From Streptomyces adustus (GTDB lineage Bacteria; Actinomycetota; Actinomycetes; Streptomycetales; Streptomycetaceae): 64,000 bases of DNA. A model generated the notes under the pieces. That model was not told the origin of the DNA and made no database searches. It worked only from the letters and a program-made list of their open reading frames with translations. The stretch spans positions 1 to 64,000 of the forward strand of contig NZ_VJZD01000014.1 in assembly GCF_009377175.1 (NCBI RefSeq), in the 5' to 3' direction. The position numbers were made by a program, and so were the translations under genes. Positions 25,122 to 33,277 of this stretch are shown piece by piece (the first letter of the stretch is position 1; each line of letters starts with the position of its first letter).

Positions 25122-25733
25122 TCAGGCGAGCCGCGGCAGCCCCGCCGCCAGTGCGCCGAAGGCCTGCTCGGCCGCGGCCACGGCGTCCGGCCGCACCCGT
25201 GCCAGCGGCTCCCCCTCGGCGACGCGCCGCCAGTTGTCCTGCGCGAGGATCCGCTGGACGGCGATGATCTGCCCCGCGGCCAGCCGCGCCTGGAGGCCGC
25301 CGCCGAGCGCCCCGGCCAGCGCCGCCTCCGACCGCTCCAGGTACGGGTACAGCCGGGCGACCAGCGCGGGAGTCCCGTACAGCAGCCGGTGGAAGGCGAG
25401 GACCGCGGGATGGTCGTTGAGCCCGGTGATCGGATCGCTCCGCTCCAGACCGTCGAGGAAGTGCCGGCGCAGCGCGGCCAGCGGGGTCGGCCCCTCGGTC
25501 ACCACCCGGGCCGCCTCGTCCTCGTGGTCGGCGAACCGGTGCAGGACCAGGTCCTCCTTGGTCGGGAAGTACCGGAAGAGGGTCGGCTTCGAGATCCCCG
25601 CCGCGGCGGCGACCTCGGCGACGGACACGGCGTCGAACCCCTTCTCCAGGAAGAGTCCGACGGCGGTGTCCGACACGTCCTGGTACATCCGTTGCCGCTT
25701 GCGCTCGCGCAGTCCCCCGGTGCCGCTGCTCAT
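25122..25733 (-). CDS. TetR family regulator
   Basis: 203 residues. The helix-turn-helix is DTAVGLFLEKGFDAVSVAEV, AAAAGISKPTLFRYF and PTKEDLV; the C-terminal part is a MftR/TetR_C-type ligand domain. It lies beside, and upstream of, the HelD gene in the same orientation with about 100 bp between. Target unknown. Confidence 0.88.
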   Translation of the reverse strand: MSSGTGGLRERKRQRMYQDVSDTAVGLFLEKGFDAVSVAEVAAAAGISKPTLFRYFPTKEDLVLHRFADHEDEAARVVTEGPTPLAALRRHFLDGLERSDPITGLNDHPAVLAFHRLLYGTPALVARLYPYLERSEAALAGALGGGLQARLAAGQIIAVQRILAQDNWRRVAEGEPLARVRPDAVAAAEQAFGALAAGLPRLA

Positions 25734-25743
25734 GACTACGAAG

Positions 25744-25887
25744 CGTAGCCCCGGCGCGGACGCGTCAGGACCGCCGGTGCACAACCCCGCAGCGGGCGCG
25801 GCAGGAGCCACGATCCGCAACCCGGGCGCCGACGCGGCAGGTCCTACGGTGTGTAGCCCCGGCGCCAGCGCGTCAGGGCCGTCGCGG
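25744..25887. repeat. 36-bp tandem repeat, four copies
   Basis: Four consecutive 36-base units (25744, 25780, 25816, 25852) share the pattern GTAGCCCCGGCGCC-GACGCG-CAGG with unit-specific ends. The tract fills the gap between the TetR gene and the phosphotransferase, and the last unit runs into the phosphotransferase 3' end (stop at 25844). The units are degenerate, about 70-80 percent alike by eye. Confidence 0.8.
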
Positions 25888-26917
25888 TCCGCCCGGGCGA
25901 CGGCACCGAGGCCAGCCCCAGCGGCTCCGCGCCCGCGTGCAGCACCGCGCACAACCGGGGCACGACGGCCCGCAGCGGCGCGCCGCCGTGCAGGTCGAGC
26001 GCGCTCCGGATGACGTCGGTGAACAGGGACTGCGCGCGTTTGAAGCCGAGGATGCGCGGCAGGTCCTCCGGCCAGTGCCGGGCCGCCCCCGGCCGGATGT
26101 GCTCCAGCGCTGCCGTCCACCGTTCGGCGACCCGGCGGGCCTGACGGTCGGGGTAGCGCATCAGGTGCAGATGGGTCGCGAGGTCGTAGAGGGGATCCCC
26201 GAAGGTGGCGAGTTCCCAGTCGATGGCCCAGAGGCGGCCGGCCGGGTCGAGGATCAGGTTCTCGCGGTGCAGATCGCCGTGGAGGAGGTGGAAGGGGCGC
26301 TCCGCGATCCCGTCCAGCCGCTGGCGCAGCCGCTTGAACGCGTGCGCGTCGACGCCGAGGTCCCGGAAGAGGGTCCCGAAGGTGTGCTCGTTGCGGGTGT
26401 AGACGTGCTCCTCTGCGAAGAGCGCCAGCCGTTCGACGAACCCGTGGCTGTCGCCCTCGGCCTCCCGCTCGCCGGCGGCCACGCGCGCGAGACGGGGCAG
26501 GGCCCCCACGGGTATCGAGGCCAGGTCGCGCACGAGATCCAGGAGTTGGTCCACGACGGTGTCGGGTATCGCGGTCCCGGCCCGGAACCGGGAGCCGAGC
26601 GTGTGCCCCTCGATGTACCTCTGGAGCGTCACGCCGTCGGCGCGGACCACCTCCGGCACGCCCCTGACCCGTCCGGCCAGGGCGGTCAGCAGCGCCTCCT
26701 CCCGCAGGAAGGTCCTGCGTTCGAACCGGATGACGTCCGCGCGCGGTTCCCTGAGCTTCATCCGGGCGGTGCCGAACGCTCCGTCGCGCGGCACGAAGGC
26801 GTACGTCTCGTGGTAATAGCCCGTCAGGGGGCCGTGCAGGGGCTGGTTCCCGGCGATCTCTCGCGCGCGTCGGCGGGTGCCGCCCGACAGGTCAGGTGCC
26901 TTGTCCTCAGGCCTCAT
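25844..26917 (-). CDS. Aminoglycoside phosphotransferase-fold kinase
   Basis: 357 residues from ATG at 26917. The kinase fold is shown by the catalytic HGDLHRENLIL (Asp and Asn) and metal-binding AIDWELATFGDPLYDLATHL. The N-lobe carries the ATP-binding Lys in ARMKLREP. Such enzymes phosphorylate small molecules; there is no reason to call it antibiotic resistance. It is the last gene of a kinase-HAD-kinase operon: its start overlaps the HAD gene by 11 bases. It is a paralogue of the kinase at 27622-28941. Confidence 0.85.
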   Translation of the reverse strand: MRPEDKAPDLSGGTRRRAREIAGNQPLHGPLTGYYHETYAFVPRDGAFGTARMKLREPRADVIRFERRTFLREEALLTALAGRVRGVPEVVRADGVTLQRYIEGHTLGSRFRAGTAIPDTVVDQLLDLVRDLASIPVGALPRLARVAAGEREAEGDSHGFVERLALFAEEHVYTRNEHTFGTLFRDLGVDAHAFKRLRQRLDGIAERPFHLLHGDLHRENLILDPAGRLWAIDWELATFGDPLYDLATHLHLMRYPDRQARRVAERWTAALEHIRPGAARHWPEDLPRILGFKRAQSLFTDVIRSALDLHGGAPLRAVVPRLCAVLHAGAEPLGLASVPSPGRTATALTRWRRGYTP

Positions 26918-27632
26918 CAAGGAAGAGAGCATACGAGTCGACGACCAGGGCGGCTCCGGCCCCACGCAATTCCGACTGCTTGCGCAGGTCGCGCCCGAAC
27001 CCGATGAACGGCACGCCCGCGGCCCGCGCGGCGATCGCGTCCGCCGGCGAGTCGCCGATCATGACGGCCTCCTCGCGGCGCAGCCGCAGACTGGCCAGGG
27101 CCCGCTCGACCACGTACGGGTCCGGCTTCATCCGCTCGACCTCGCGGGTGCGTCCGTGCACGGCGTCGAAACAGCCCCTGAGTCCCTCCCGCTCCAGGTA
27201 GTACGCGGCCGCCCGCGCCGCGTTGTTGGTCACCACGGCCAGCCGCGCGCCCCGCACGGAGAGCCGGCGGATGAGCTCGGCGGCGCCCGGGGTGGGCCAC
27301 GCCCCACGCCGTACGGCGTCCAGCTCCCCCTCCGTCACCCGGTCCTCCAGGGCCCGGACCAGGTCCCCGGCGCGCCGCGGCAGGCGACGGTCGCGCTGCG
27401 CCCGGTACACCGCCCGCAGTACGGCGTGCGGATCCTTGTCGGCCGCCTCCTCGGGGGTCAGCACATGCGCGACACCGGCCTCGGCCACCAGGGTGCGCAG
27501 CGCGTCGGCGACGGGCCGGGAGGAGCCGCCGGGAAAGAGCCGGCAGACCGGTCCGTCGAAGTCGAAGAGGACCCCTCGGGCCCCCGCGAGCAACGAGCGG
27601 ACGTCGGTCGTGTCCTCGACTTCAACAGCCAT
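26907..27632 (-). CDS. HAD family hydrolase, DevB-like
   Basis: 241 residues from ATG at 27632. Motif I is VLFDFDGPVCRLF, with Pro where most HAD phosphatases have Thr. Motif II is VVTNNAA, motif III the Lys in RMKPDPYVVE, motif IV IGDSPADAIAARAAG. The same DFDGP/TNN variant occurs in the devB gene at 30257-31003, so the two are paralogues. Likely a phosphatase acting on a small phosphorylated metabolite; enclosure between two kinases by 11-base overlaps suggests a phosphorylation/dephosphorylation module. Confidence 0.87.
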   Translation of the reverse strand: MAVEVEDTTDVRSLLAGARGVLFDFDGPVCRLFPGGSSRPVADALRTLVAEAGVAHVLTPEEAADKDPHAVLRAVYRAQRDRRLPRRAGDLVRALEDRVTEGELDAVRRGAWPTPGAAELIRRLSVRGARLAVVTNNAARAAAYYLEREGLRGCFDAVHGRTREVERMKPDPYVVERALASLRLRREEAVMIGDSPADAIAARAAGVPFIGFGRDLRKQSELRGAGAALVVDSYALFLDEA

Positions 27633-28941
27633 GCGGTTCCAGGCCCTCCAACGGCTCCACCGGTTCGGCACGCCTCTCCCGGTCCGGACCGGGCCGCGTC
27701 TCCCGCCGCCACCGCGGCCGCGGGGCCAGCGCCTCGTGCCGTATGCCGTCGCTCCGGTCGATGCCGCGGGGCCGGTCCGCGTCCCGGCACGCCTCGGTGC
27801 CGCCCTGCCCGGGCCGGGCGGTGCGCCGGGCGGCGGCCTGCCGGAGCCGGTCCTCGGTGTGCCACCGGCGCAGCGCCCGCACCAGGGTCCGCCGGTCCCG
27901 CGGCTCGCCCGGCATCGGCAGCGACTCCCGGGCCCGGTCCAGTGCCCGGCGCACCCGGTCCGCGGACCGGCCGAGGTCCTCGGGCGTCGGTTCGGCGGGC
28001 AGGGCGAGGGCGGCGCGCATCACGTCCGGGAACACCGACTGGACGTACTCGAAGCCGAGATAGGTGTCGAGGTCGGGGTCCAGGCCCTCGGTCAGGTCGG
28101 CGCGGCCCGAGTCCCGCATCGCCGCGGCCCACAGCTCCGTCATGAGCTTGCGTTCCTCGGGGTCGTACTCCATGCGCGCCAGATGGGTCGCCAGGTCGTG
28201 CAGCACGTCCCCGTACAGGCTGAGTTCCCAGTCGAGGACGGTGAGCCGCTCGCCGCCGCCGGGCTCCGATGTCACCACGATGTTGGCGCGGTGGACGTCC
28301 GTGTGCAGCAGGCCGAACGGGCGCCGGACCGGGTCGGGCACGGTCCGCAGGAAGCGGCTCACGAGGTCGGCCGGGATGCCCACGGAGTCGAAGAGGCTGC
28401 CGAACCGGGGCCGGTTGGCCTGGTGGACCCGCTGTTCCGTGAAGCGGGCCAGCCGGTGCAGGAAGGCCCGGCTGTCGTCGCCGCGCGGCCAGTCGTCCGC
28501 GGGCCGGGGCAGCGCCTGCGGGGGGATGGCGGCCAGCCGGGCGAAGAAGGCGGCGAGCGCCGCCATCCGTGGTTCATCGATCGGCGTCCCGGGCGGCTCC
28601 TCGGACAGCGCGTGACCGGGCACGTAGGCGTGCAGCGACCAGGCCCCGAAGTCCGCGAGGCAGCGCGGCACGTCGGCCAGCCGCTCGCTCACCACGTCCA
28701 GCACCTCGGACTCGCGCCAGATGCGCGGCACCACCTCGACGGTCTCCAGGGGCACCCGGAACTTGGCACGCACCTGCCCCGACCCCATCCCGAGGAGGGA
28801 GGCCAGCGGCCGGCCGAGCGGAAGGACGTGGTTCCGGTTGTGGTGCCCGACGACGATCGGGCCGCATGCCCGGCGACGGCGCGCCTCCGCGAAGGCCCGG
28901 ACCAGTGCGGTGCGGGCGCGGTGGGGCAGGTGGTGCAGCAT
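27622..28941 (-). CDS. Aminoglycoside phosphotransferase-fold kinase with low-complexity tail
   Basis: 439 residues. LLHTDVHRANIVV carries catalytic Asp and Asn, and TVLDWELSLYGDVLHDLATH the metal-binding Asp. The last 80 residues are Arg/Pro/Asp-rich (RRTARPGQGGTEACRDADRP) and probably disordered. First gene of the operon. Substrate unknown. Confidence 0.84.
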   Translation of the reverse strand: MLHHLPHRARTALVRAFAEARRRRACGPIVVGHHNRNHVLPLGRPLASLLGMGSGQVRAKFRVPLETVEVVPRIWRESEVLDVVSERLADVPRCLADFGAWSLHAYVPGHALSEEPPGTPIDEPRMAALAAFFARLAAIPPQALPRPADDWPRGDDSRAFLHRLARFTEQRVHQANRPRFGSLFDSVGIPADLVSRFLRTVPDPVRRPFGLLHTDVHRANIVVTSEPGGGERLTVLDWELSLYGDVLHDLATHLARMEYDPEERKLMTELWAAAMRDSGRADLTEGLDPDLDTYLGFEYVQSVFPDVMRAALALPAEPTPEDLGRSADRVRRALDRARESLPMPGEPRDRRTLVRALRRWHTEDRLRQAAARRTARPGQGGTEACRDADRPRGIDRSDGIRHEALAPRPRWRRETRPGPDRERRAEPVEPLEGLEPHGC

Positions 28942-29005
28942 GGGCGGAGAGTACCGGCTGCCACGTGATGCTTCTCACGTTTGGTCACCATATGGACATC
29001 CGCCC

Positions 29006-29866
29006 TCAGTTCTTCTGCAGAGCCTCGCGCTCCTTGTCGACCATCGCCCAGAGGTCGTCGAAGACTCCTCGCAGGTCGAAGAACTCCGAGTCCGGTCCGG
29101 CATCGGCCGTGAAGTGGCGCAGGGTGGCGCCGACGCCCATGACGTCCACCGCGCCCTCGACGGCCGTCCCGTCCTCCAGCTCTATGCCTTGCTCCAGGCG
29201 GTAGTAGCCCTTGAGTACGTGGGTGCCGTTGAAGACGCACAGTTTGAACTGCGGGGTCAGCGGGATCCTGCGGACCTCCAGGTCCAGTTCGACCTCGCAG
29301 CGCGCGAGCCGGGAACGGCACTGCTCCATGCCGCTCACGTTGCCGCGGGCCATCTCCTGCCAGCGCCGCAGCGGGCGGTCGTCCGCGGGATCCCAGGCGC
29401 GCGGGTAGTAGAGCGCGGTGTCCTCGGCGGGCAGCAGGAACCGTACGGTCACCTTCCGCAGCCCGCTGAACTCGCCGTCCTCCACGCGCTGCACCTGGGT
29501 CCGGAAGAGCCCGACGACCGACTCACCCGTCAGGGCGAAGACGTCGAGCGACGCCTCCGGTGCCGCGAAGAGCCGGGACATGAAGGAGTGCAGCCGGGGC
29601 CGGTCCTGCGGGCTGCTGTCCGACGACGGCTTGCGCAGTACGAACGTGCCGCTGCCCTGCTTCAGGCCGACCAGGCCGGCGTCGGCCAGCAGCCGGGCGG
29701 CCTTCTGCACCGTGTCCCGCGAGCAGTTGAGGTTCGACGCGAGCACACGCTGGGACGGCAGCGTGCTGCCCACCGGGTACGTCCCGTCCGCGATACGCGA
29801 CTCCAGCGCGTCGTACACGCGGCTCAGCGCCCGGGGGTTGCTGTCCTCGCCATCCGAAACACTCAC
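29006..29866 (-). CDS. GntR family regulator, DevA-like paralogue 1
   Basis: 286 residues. The N-terminal winged helix reads LESRIADGTYPVGSTLPSQR, then LASNLNCSRDTVQKAARLLA and GLKQGSGTFVL. The C-terminal domain is the type seen in the other three GntR genes here: VTVRFLLPAEDTALYYP, then a polar stretch and FKLCVFNGTHVLKGYY. No standard FCD or UTRA family was recognised. It is divergent from the 63-residue membrane protein at 30042, with palindromes in the gap. Confidence 0.85.
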   Translation of the reverse strand: MSVSDGEDSNPRALSRVYDALESRIADGTYPVGSTLPSQRVLASNLNCSRDTVQKAARLLADAGLVGLKQGSGTFVLRKPSSDSSPQDRPRLHSFMSRLFAAPEASLDVFALTGESVVGLFRTQVQRVEDGEFSGLRKVTVRFLLPAEDTALYYPRAWDPADDRPLRRWQEMARGNVSGMEQCRSRLARCEVELDLEVRRIPLTPQFKLCVFNGTHVLKGYYRLEQGIELEDGTAVEGAVDVMGVGATLRHFTADAGPDSEFFDLRGVFDDLWAMVDKEREALQKN

Positions 29867-29891
29867 AGGCAGAACCTACCGCTTTCATGCA

Positions 29892-29945
29892 GGTGTGACA
29901 CCACTTCCAGTCAACAACCCCCCATATTGGCCTGCCGGTTAACCG
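29892..29945. promoter_or_regulatory. Palindromes between GntR paralogue 1 and its small partner
   Basis: GGTGTGACACC (29892-29902, perfect) lies 25 bp upstream of the GntR start and CGGTTAACCG (29936-29945, perfect) lies mid-gap. Either could be the GntR operator. They differ from the GTTGG/CCAAC palindromes of the other two modules. Confidence 0.5.
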
Positions 29946-30041
29946 ATCTAGCAGTCCGGGAACAGTCCACTCAGGACAACCAGTCCAATTGGCCGACAAG
30001 TTGACGAAAGTCGACAGCGTTGCACGACCTCCGGGGGGACC

Positions 30042-30233
30042 GTGAAGACTGAGGAGTGGCAGGAGTTGCTGGCAGGCACAGCACTGATCCTGCTGGAGAG
30101 GCTGCTGCGGCAGCACTACGGGGTGCTCGGACCGCTCCTCGTCCTCTCTCTGTCAATTGGACTGAGAGCGGTCAAGGCACCGCCCGGCTGGACCCTCTGC
30201 CTGGTGCTCGTGTGGCTGTCGATCCAGGCCTAG
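30042..30233 (+). CDS. Small membrane protein 1 of the GntR modules
   Basis: 63 residues from GTG at 30042 with GGGGGG at about 30033-30038. It has two hydrophobic stretches around GPLLVLSLSIGL and TLCLVLVWLSIQA. With the proteins at 33041 and 34338 it shares an ungapped pattern E-[QR]-x5-Y-G-x2-G-x7-[ST]-I-G-[IL]-[KR]-A. It is divergent from a GntR gene, as the others are. Function unknown; a membrane partner or sensor for the regulator is a guess. Confidence 0.7.
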   Translation: MKTEEWQELLAGTALILLERLLRQHYGVLGPLLVLSLSIGLRAVKAPPGWTLCLVLVWLSIQA

Positions 30234-30256
30234 CGTCTGCCCCCGTGGACGGAGTC

Positions 30257-31003
30257 TCAGGAGCGGTTCCGCCGCAGGGACGACAGCAGTGGCTCCAGCG
30301 AGCCCATGATGTCGTGGGCCGGCACACCGTCCCCCAGCATCCGCGACCGGGCCGCAGGGTTGCGCGCGTAGCCGAGGAAGCGGACCCCGGCCGCGCGGGC
30401 GGCGGCGTGGTCGGAGAGGGCGTCGCCGATCATCAGCGAGGCGTCCGGCGCGGCGCCCATCGCCCGCAGGGCGCGGTTCAGCATCTCCGGGTGCGGCTTG
30501 AGCAGCCGCAGTTCCTGGGTGCGGCCGTAGATGTGCGGGTCGAAGCAGGGGTACAGACCGCGCCCGGTCAGGTACGAGGCCACCGTGCGGGCCGAGTTGT
30601 TCGTCACGACGGCGAGGCGCGCGCCGACCGCCACCCAGGTCCGGATCAGCGGGTCCGCGTACGCCGTGGGCATCGCCACCCGGGCCGCCCGCAGCTCGTG
30701 CCGGGTGAGGTTCTCCTCCAGTCCGGCGATCACGTCGCTTCCCGGATAGCGGCCGTGCAGCGAACTGAGGGTTCCGTGCGGATCCGAACTCCAACGTTCC
30801 GCCTCGGTGAGCATCCCGCCCAGTCCGCGGACGTCGAGCCAGTTCACCTGGTCCCGGGCTATGACATCGGCCGGATGACCGGAGAACAGCCGGCAGATCG
30901 GCCCGTCGAAATCGAAGAGGACATACCGTGTGCGTGCCACCAGTTCGTGCAGTTCATCGGCTTCACTCGTCACCGGTTCGGCCCGTCCCGTCTCAGCAGT
31001 CAC
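30257..31003 (-). CDS. devB: HAD family hydrolase DevB
   Basis: 248 residues from GTG at 31003, which overlaps the devA stop by four bases (GTGA), a clear sign of translational coupling. HAD motifs: VLFDFDGPICRLF, VVTNNSARTVAS, LLKPHPEMLNRA, MIGDALSDHAAARAAG. In S. coelicolor the devA-devB operon encodes a GntR regulator and a putative phosphatase needed for aerial development; the naming here rests on that arrangement and my memory of it. Substrate unknown. The open frame continues upstream inside devA on another frame but is not coding. Confidence 0.85.
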   Translation of the reverse strand: MTAETGRAEPVTSEADELHELVARTRYVLFDFDGPICRLFSGHPADVIARDQVNWLDVRGLGGMLTEAERWSSDPHGTLSSLHGRYPGSDVIAGLEENLTRHELRAARVAMPTAYADPLIRTWVAVGARLAVVTNNSARTVASYLTGRGLYPCFDPHIYGRTQELRLLKPHPEMLNRALRAMGAAPDASLMIGDALSDHAAARAAGVRFLGYARNPAARSRMLGDGVPAHDIMGSLEPLLSSLRRNRS

Positions 31004-31920
31004 TCTGCGAGTGTCTGTCCGGGAGCCTCCGAATCCCAGAGGGCATCGAAGTAATTCTTGGTGGCCTGCACGACAGCCGCCTCCTGTCCGCCCCTGCTCA
31101 GCCGGTACTCGAACAGGTCCGAGCTGAACCCGCTGACGTCCAGGACGTCGAACTCGCCGGCCCCGGGCAGCTCGTAGGAATGCCGTCCCACCGGGTAGTC
31201 GCCCCGCAGGGCGAGCGTGCCGTTCAGCACGTACTTCTTCTCCGACGGCACGAAGCGCAGTGGGCGGAAGGTCACCCCGGTGGCGACGCCCTGGTAGCGG
31301 CGGAGGTTGGACAGATGGATCTCCATGGTCTTCATCTGGGCCCTGATCTGCGCCTTCAGCTGCTCGTGCACCGCGTCCCTGAGGTCCGGCCGGTCCACGG
31401 GTTCGGGATAGGGCAGCGGGGCGCCGGGCCCCGGCAGCAGGCACCGTACGGTGACCGACGCGGGGCGGGCCTCGCCCCTGGCGACCGCCGCGCACATCTC
31501 GGCGAGCGCCCACAGCAAGGTCTCCGCGGTGAAGCAGACGGCGTCGATGGTCACGTCCTCGGCCCGGAACGCCTCCTCCAGATACCTGATCAGGACCACC
31601 CGGGCCGCCCTGGACTCCTGCGGGGGTCCCACGGGGACGTCGGCCACCCTCGGCGGGCTCCCCTTGGTCACATGGGTCAGCAGTCCGTCGTGCTGGAGCA
31701 TGCCCAGCGCCTGGCGCACCGTGCCGCGCTCGACCCCGAACTCCTCCGCGAGCACGGCCTGGGTGGGCAGCCGGTCCCCGGCCTCCAGGTCTCCGGCCCT
31801 GATGCGCTCCCGCAGGGCGTCGGCGATCTCCTGGGCCGAGGTTCTCCCGCTGCCGTTCACCACCGCGTTCTCCTGGTCGACGTCCGTGCCCCGAGTGCCC
31901 CCGCGGGGCGTCTGCGGCAC
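31000..31920 (-). CDS. devA: GntR family developmental regulator DevA
   Basis: 306 residues from GTG at 31920. The winged helix (LRERIRAGDLEAGDRLPTQA, then LAEEFGVERGTVRQALGMLQ) is followed by a linker and the DevA-type C-terminal domain (VTVRCLLPGPGAPLPYPEPV, YVLNGTLALRGDYPVG). DevA controls aerial hyphae and septation in S. coelicolor. It starts only three bases after the stop of the GntR gene at 31924, so that gene, devA and devB form a three-gene operon. Confidence 0.83.
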   Translation of the reverse strand: MPQTPRGGTRGTDVDQENAVVNGSGRTSAQEIADALRERIRAGDLEAGDRLPTQAVLAEEFGVERGTVRQALGMLQHDGLLTHVTKGSPPRVADVPVGPPQESRAARVVLIRYLEEAFRAEDVTIDAVCFTAETLLWALAEMCAAVARGEARPASVTVRCLLPGPGAPLPYPEPVDRPDLRDAVHEQLKAQIRAQMKTMEIHLSNLRRYQGVATGVTFRPLRFVPSEKKYVLNGTLALRGDYPVGRHSYELPGAGEFDVLDVSGFSSDLFEYRLSRGGQEAAVVQATKNYFDALWDSEAPGQTLAE

Positions 31921-31923
31921 CTG

Positions 31924-32796
31924 TCAGCTGAGGGTCAGGTCCGTAGTGATGGTTCCCCAGAGTGCGTCGAACCATTTCCGGGACTGTTCCACGAACGCGG
32001 CGTCCCGCTCCCCTGCGCCCCGCTCGAAGGAGAACAGGACGGACTCGGAACCCTGCACGTCGTACATGTCCATGGTCCCGCTCTCGGTGGCTTCCTCCCG
32101 GAGCTTGATCATGTAGTACGCCATCAGCGCCTCTGTCCCGTTGAGCAGATACAGCTTCACCGGAGGGGTGAAGGGCAGGGCGCGGAAGGTCACCCGCACA
32201 TCGATGCCGTGGGAGGAGCGCAGCGCGCGGAGGTTGTGCCGCAGGACCTGCCCCTGGGCGTTGCGCATCGCCAGCCACCGCTGGTGGACCGGGTCGTCGT
32301 CCCCGCGTCCGTCGACCGGGATCGGGAAGGCCAGGTCGATGTTCCGGCTCGGCAGCAGGATGCGGACGTCGATCGACTCGGGGTGGACGCGGCCCTCGTG
32401 GATCAGGCGCAACGGTTCGCTCAGGGCCAGCATCAGGCTCTCGGCCGTGAGGCAGGCCGCGTCGATCCGTACGTGCGGGGCCTTGAACGCCTCGGTGAGC
32501 CGGGGCGCCAGACCGACCATCGTCGGCTGCGGCCGGTGGTCGGCCGGTGCCGGTTCCGCGATGCGCGGCGGGCTGCCCTTGCTCACGTTGCTGAGCAGAC
32601 CGTCGTCCTGGAGCGCGCGCAGGGCCTGGCGCACGGTGCCGCGCTCGACCCCGAACTCCTCCGCGAGCTCCGCCTGGGTGGGCAGCCGGTCGCCCGCCTT
32701 GAGGTCTCCGACGCGGATGCGTTCGCGCAGGACGTCGGCGACGTCCTGCGCCGACGACTTCCTGCTGCCGTTCACTGCCACGTTCTCCTGAGCCAC
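31924..32796 (-). CDS. GntR family regulator, DevA-like paralogue 2
   Basis: About 290 residues. I prefer GTG at 32796: a TAGCGT box ends six bases before it, suggesting a leaderless message; a TTG at 32802 is in frame. The winged helix (LAEEFGVERGTVRQALRALQ) is almost identical to that of devA. The effector domain (VRILLPSRNIDLAFPIPVDG, then PPVKLYLLNGTEALMAYY) is closest to the regulator at 33267. First gene of the operon with devA and devB; divergent from small membrane protein 2. Confidence 0.82.
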   Translation of the reverse strand: MAQENVAVNGSRKSSAQDVADVLRERIRVGDLKAGDRLPTQAELAEEFGVERGTVRQALRALQDDGLLSNVSKGSPPRIAEPAPADHRPQPTMVGLAPRLTEAFKAPHVRIDAACLTAESLMLALSEPLRLIHEGRVHPESIDVRILLPSRNIDLAFPIPVDGRGDDDPVHQRWLAMRNAQGQVLRHNLRALRSSHGIDVRVTFRALPFTPPVKLYLLNGTEALMAYYMIKLREEATESGTMDMYDVQGSESVLFSFERGAGERDAAFVEQSRKWFDALWGTITTDLTLS

Positions 32797-32881
32797 GACC
32801 AAACGCTACAACTCAGATCCATCTATCGGGAGTTGTTTGAAAGTTGTTTACGACTGGCTGCCAAGTGGGGACAAACTCTTT

Positions 32882-32900
32882 GGAGTTGGCGACCAACTTC
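32882..32900. promoter_or_regulatory. GTTGG/CCAAC palindrome, module 2
   Basis: GGAGTTGG-CGA-CCAACTTC, a near-perfect palindrome, starts 80 bp from position 32802. The equivalent sequence in module 3 (34261-34279) starts exactly 80 bp from position 34181. A further pair, AGTTGTTTG and AGTTGTTTA, lies nearer the regulator. Probable GntR-type operator. Confidence 0.65.
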
Positions 32901-33040
32901 TCCAAGTTGGCGGAAGGTTTGCCTCCCATCTACCAGCCTCCCGGCCTCCGTCCTCCCGCACCTGTCCTGTCCCGCGCTGTCCAGCCCGGCTCCACCCCGC
33001 CCCGCCCTGTCCCGTCCGGCAGCCCGAAGGGGGAACCACC

Positions 33041-33277
33041 GTGCCCGCTGCTCTCGCTCTTCTGACCACCGTCCTGGGCGTAGGCCTGGAACAGACCGTC
33101 CAGTGGAAATACGGCGCCGCCGGCGTCATCGGCCTGCTGCTGCTCTCCATCGGCATCAGGGCCAGGAACCCGACGGTCAGCTCCATCGGGGCCGTCATGC
33201 TCGCCGCCCTGGTCACAGGCCCGCCGTGTGACACGGCGCCGCCCGGCCCGTCCTCCGTGGGAGACGTCAGTCCGTGA
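33041..33277 (+). CDS. Small membrane protein 2 of the GntR modules
   Basis: 78 residues from GTG at 33041, with AAGGGGGAA upstream. Two hydrophobic stretches, around ALLTTVLGVGLE and GVIGLLLLSIGI, then a third weaker one (GAVMLAALV) and a short polar tail. It carries the E-Q-x5-Y-G-x2-G-x7-S-I-G pattern and is very like protein 3. Its 3' end overlaps the 3' end of the convergent GntR gene by 11 bases. Confidence 0.72.
   Translation: MPAALALLTTVLGVGLEQTVQWKYGAAGVIGLLLLSIGIRARNPTVSSIGAVMLAALVTGPPCDTAPPGPSSVGDVSP

Noticed and set aside
25744..25887. CRISPR array
   Set aside because: Units are contiguous with no unique spacers of regular length and no cas genes; the same holds for 17853-17926 and 40322-40530.
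25844..28941. Aminoglycoside resistance genes
   Set aside because: The fold is shared by many small-molecule kinases. The neighbours are a HAD enzyme and dev regulators, and no resistance-specific signature is visible.
31004..32278. Upstream extension of the devB frame to 673 codons
   Set aside because: It overlaps devA and the next GntR gene in another frame. HAD homology begins only after 31003, where GTG overlaps the devA stop.
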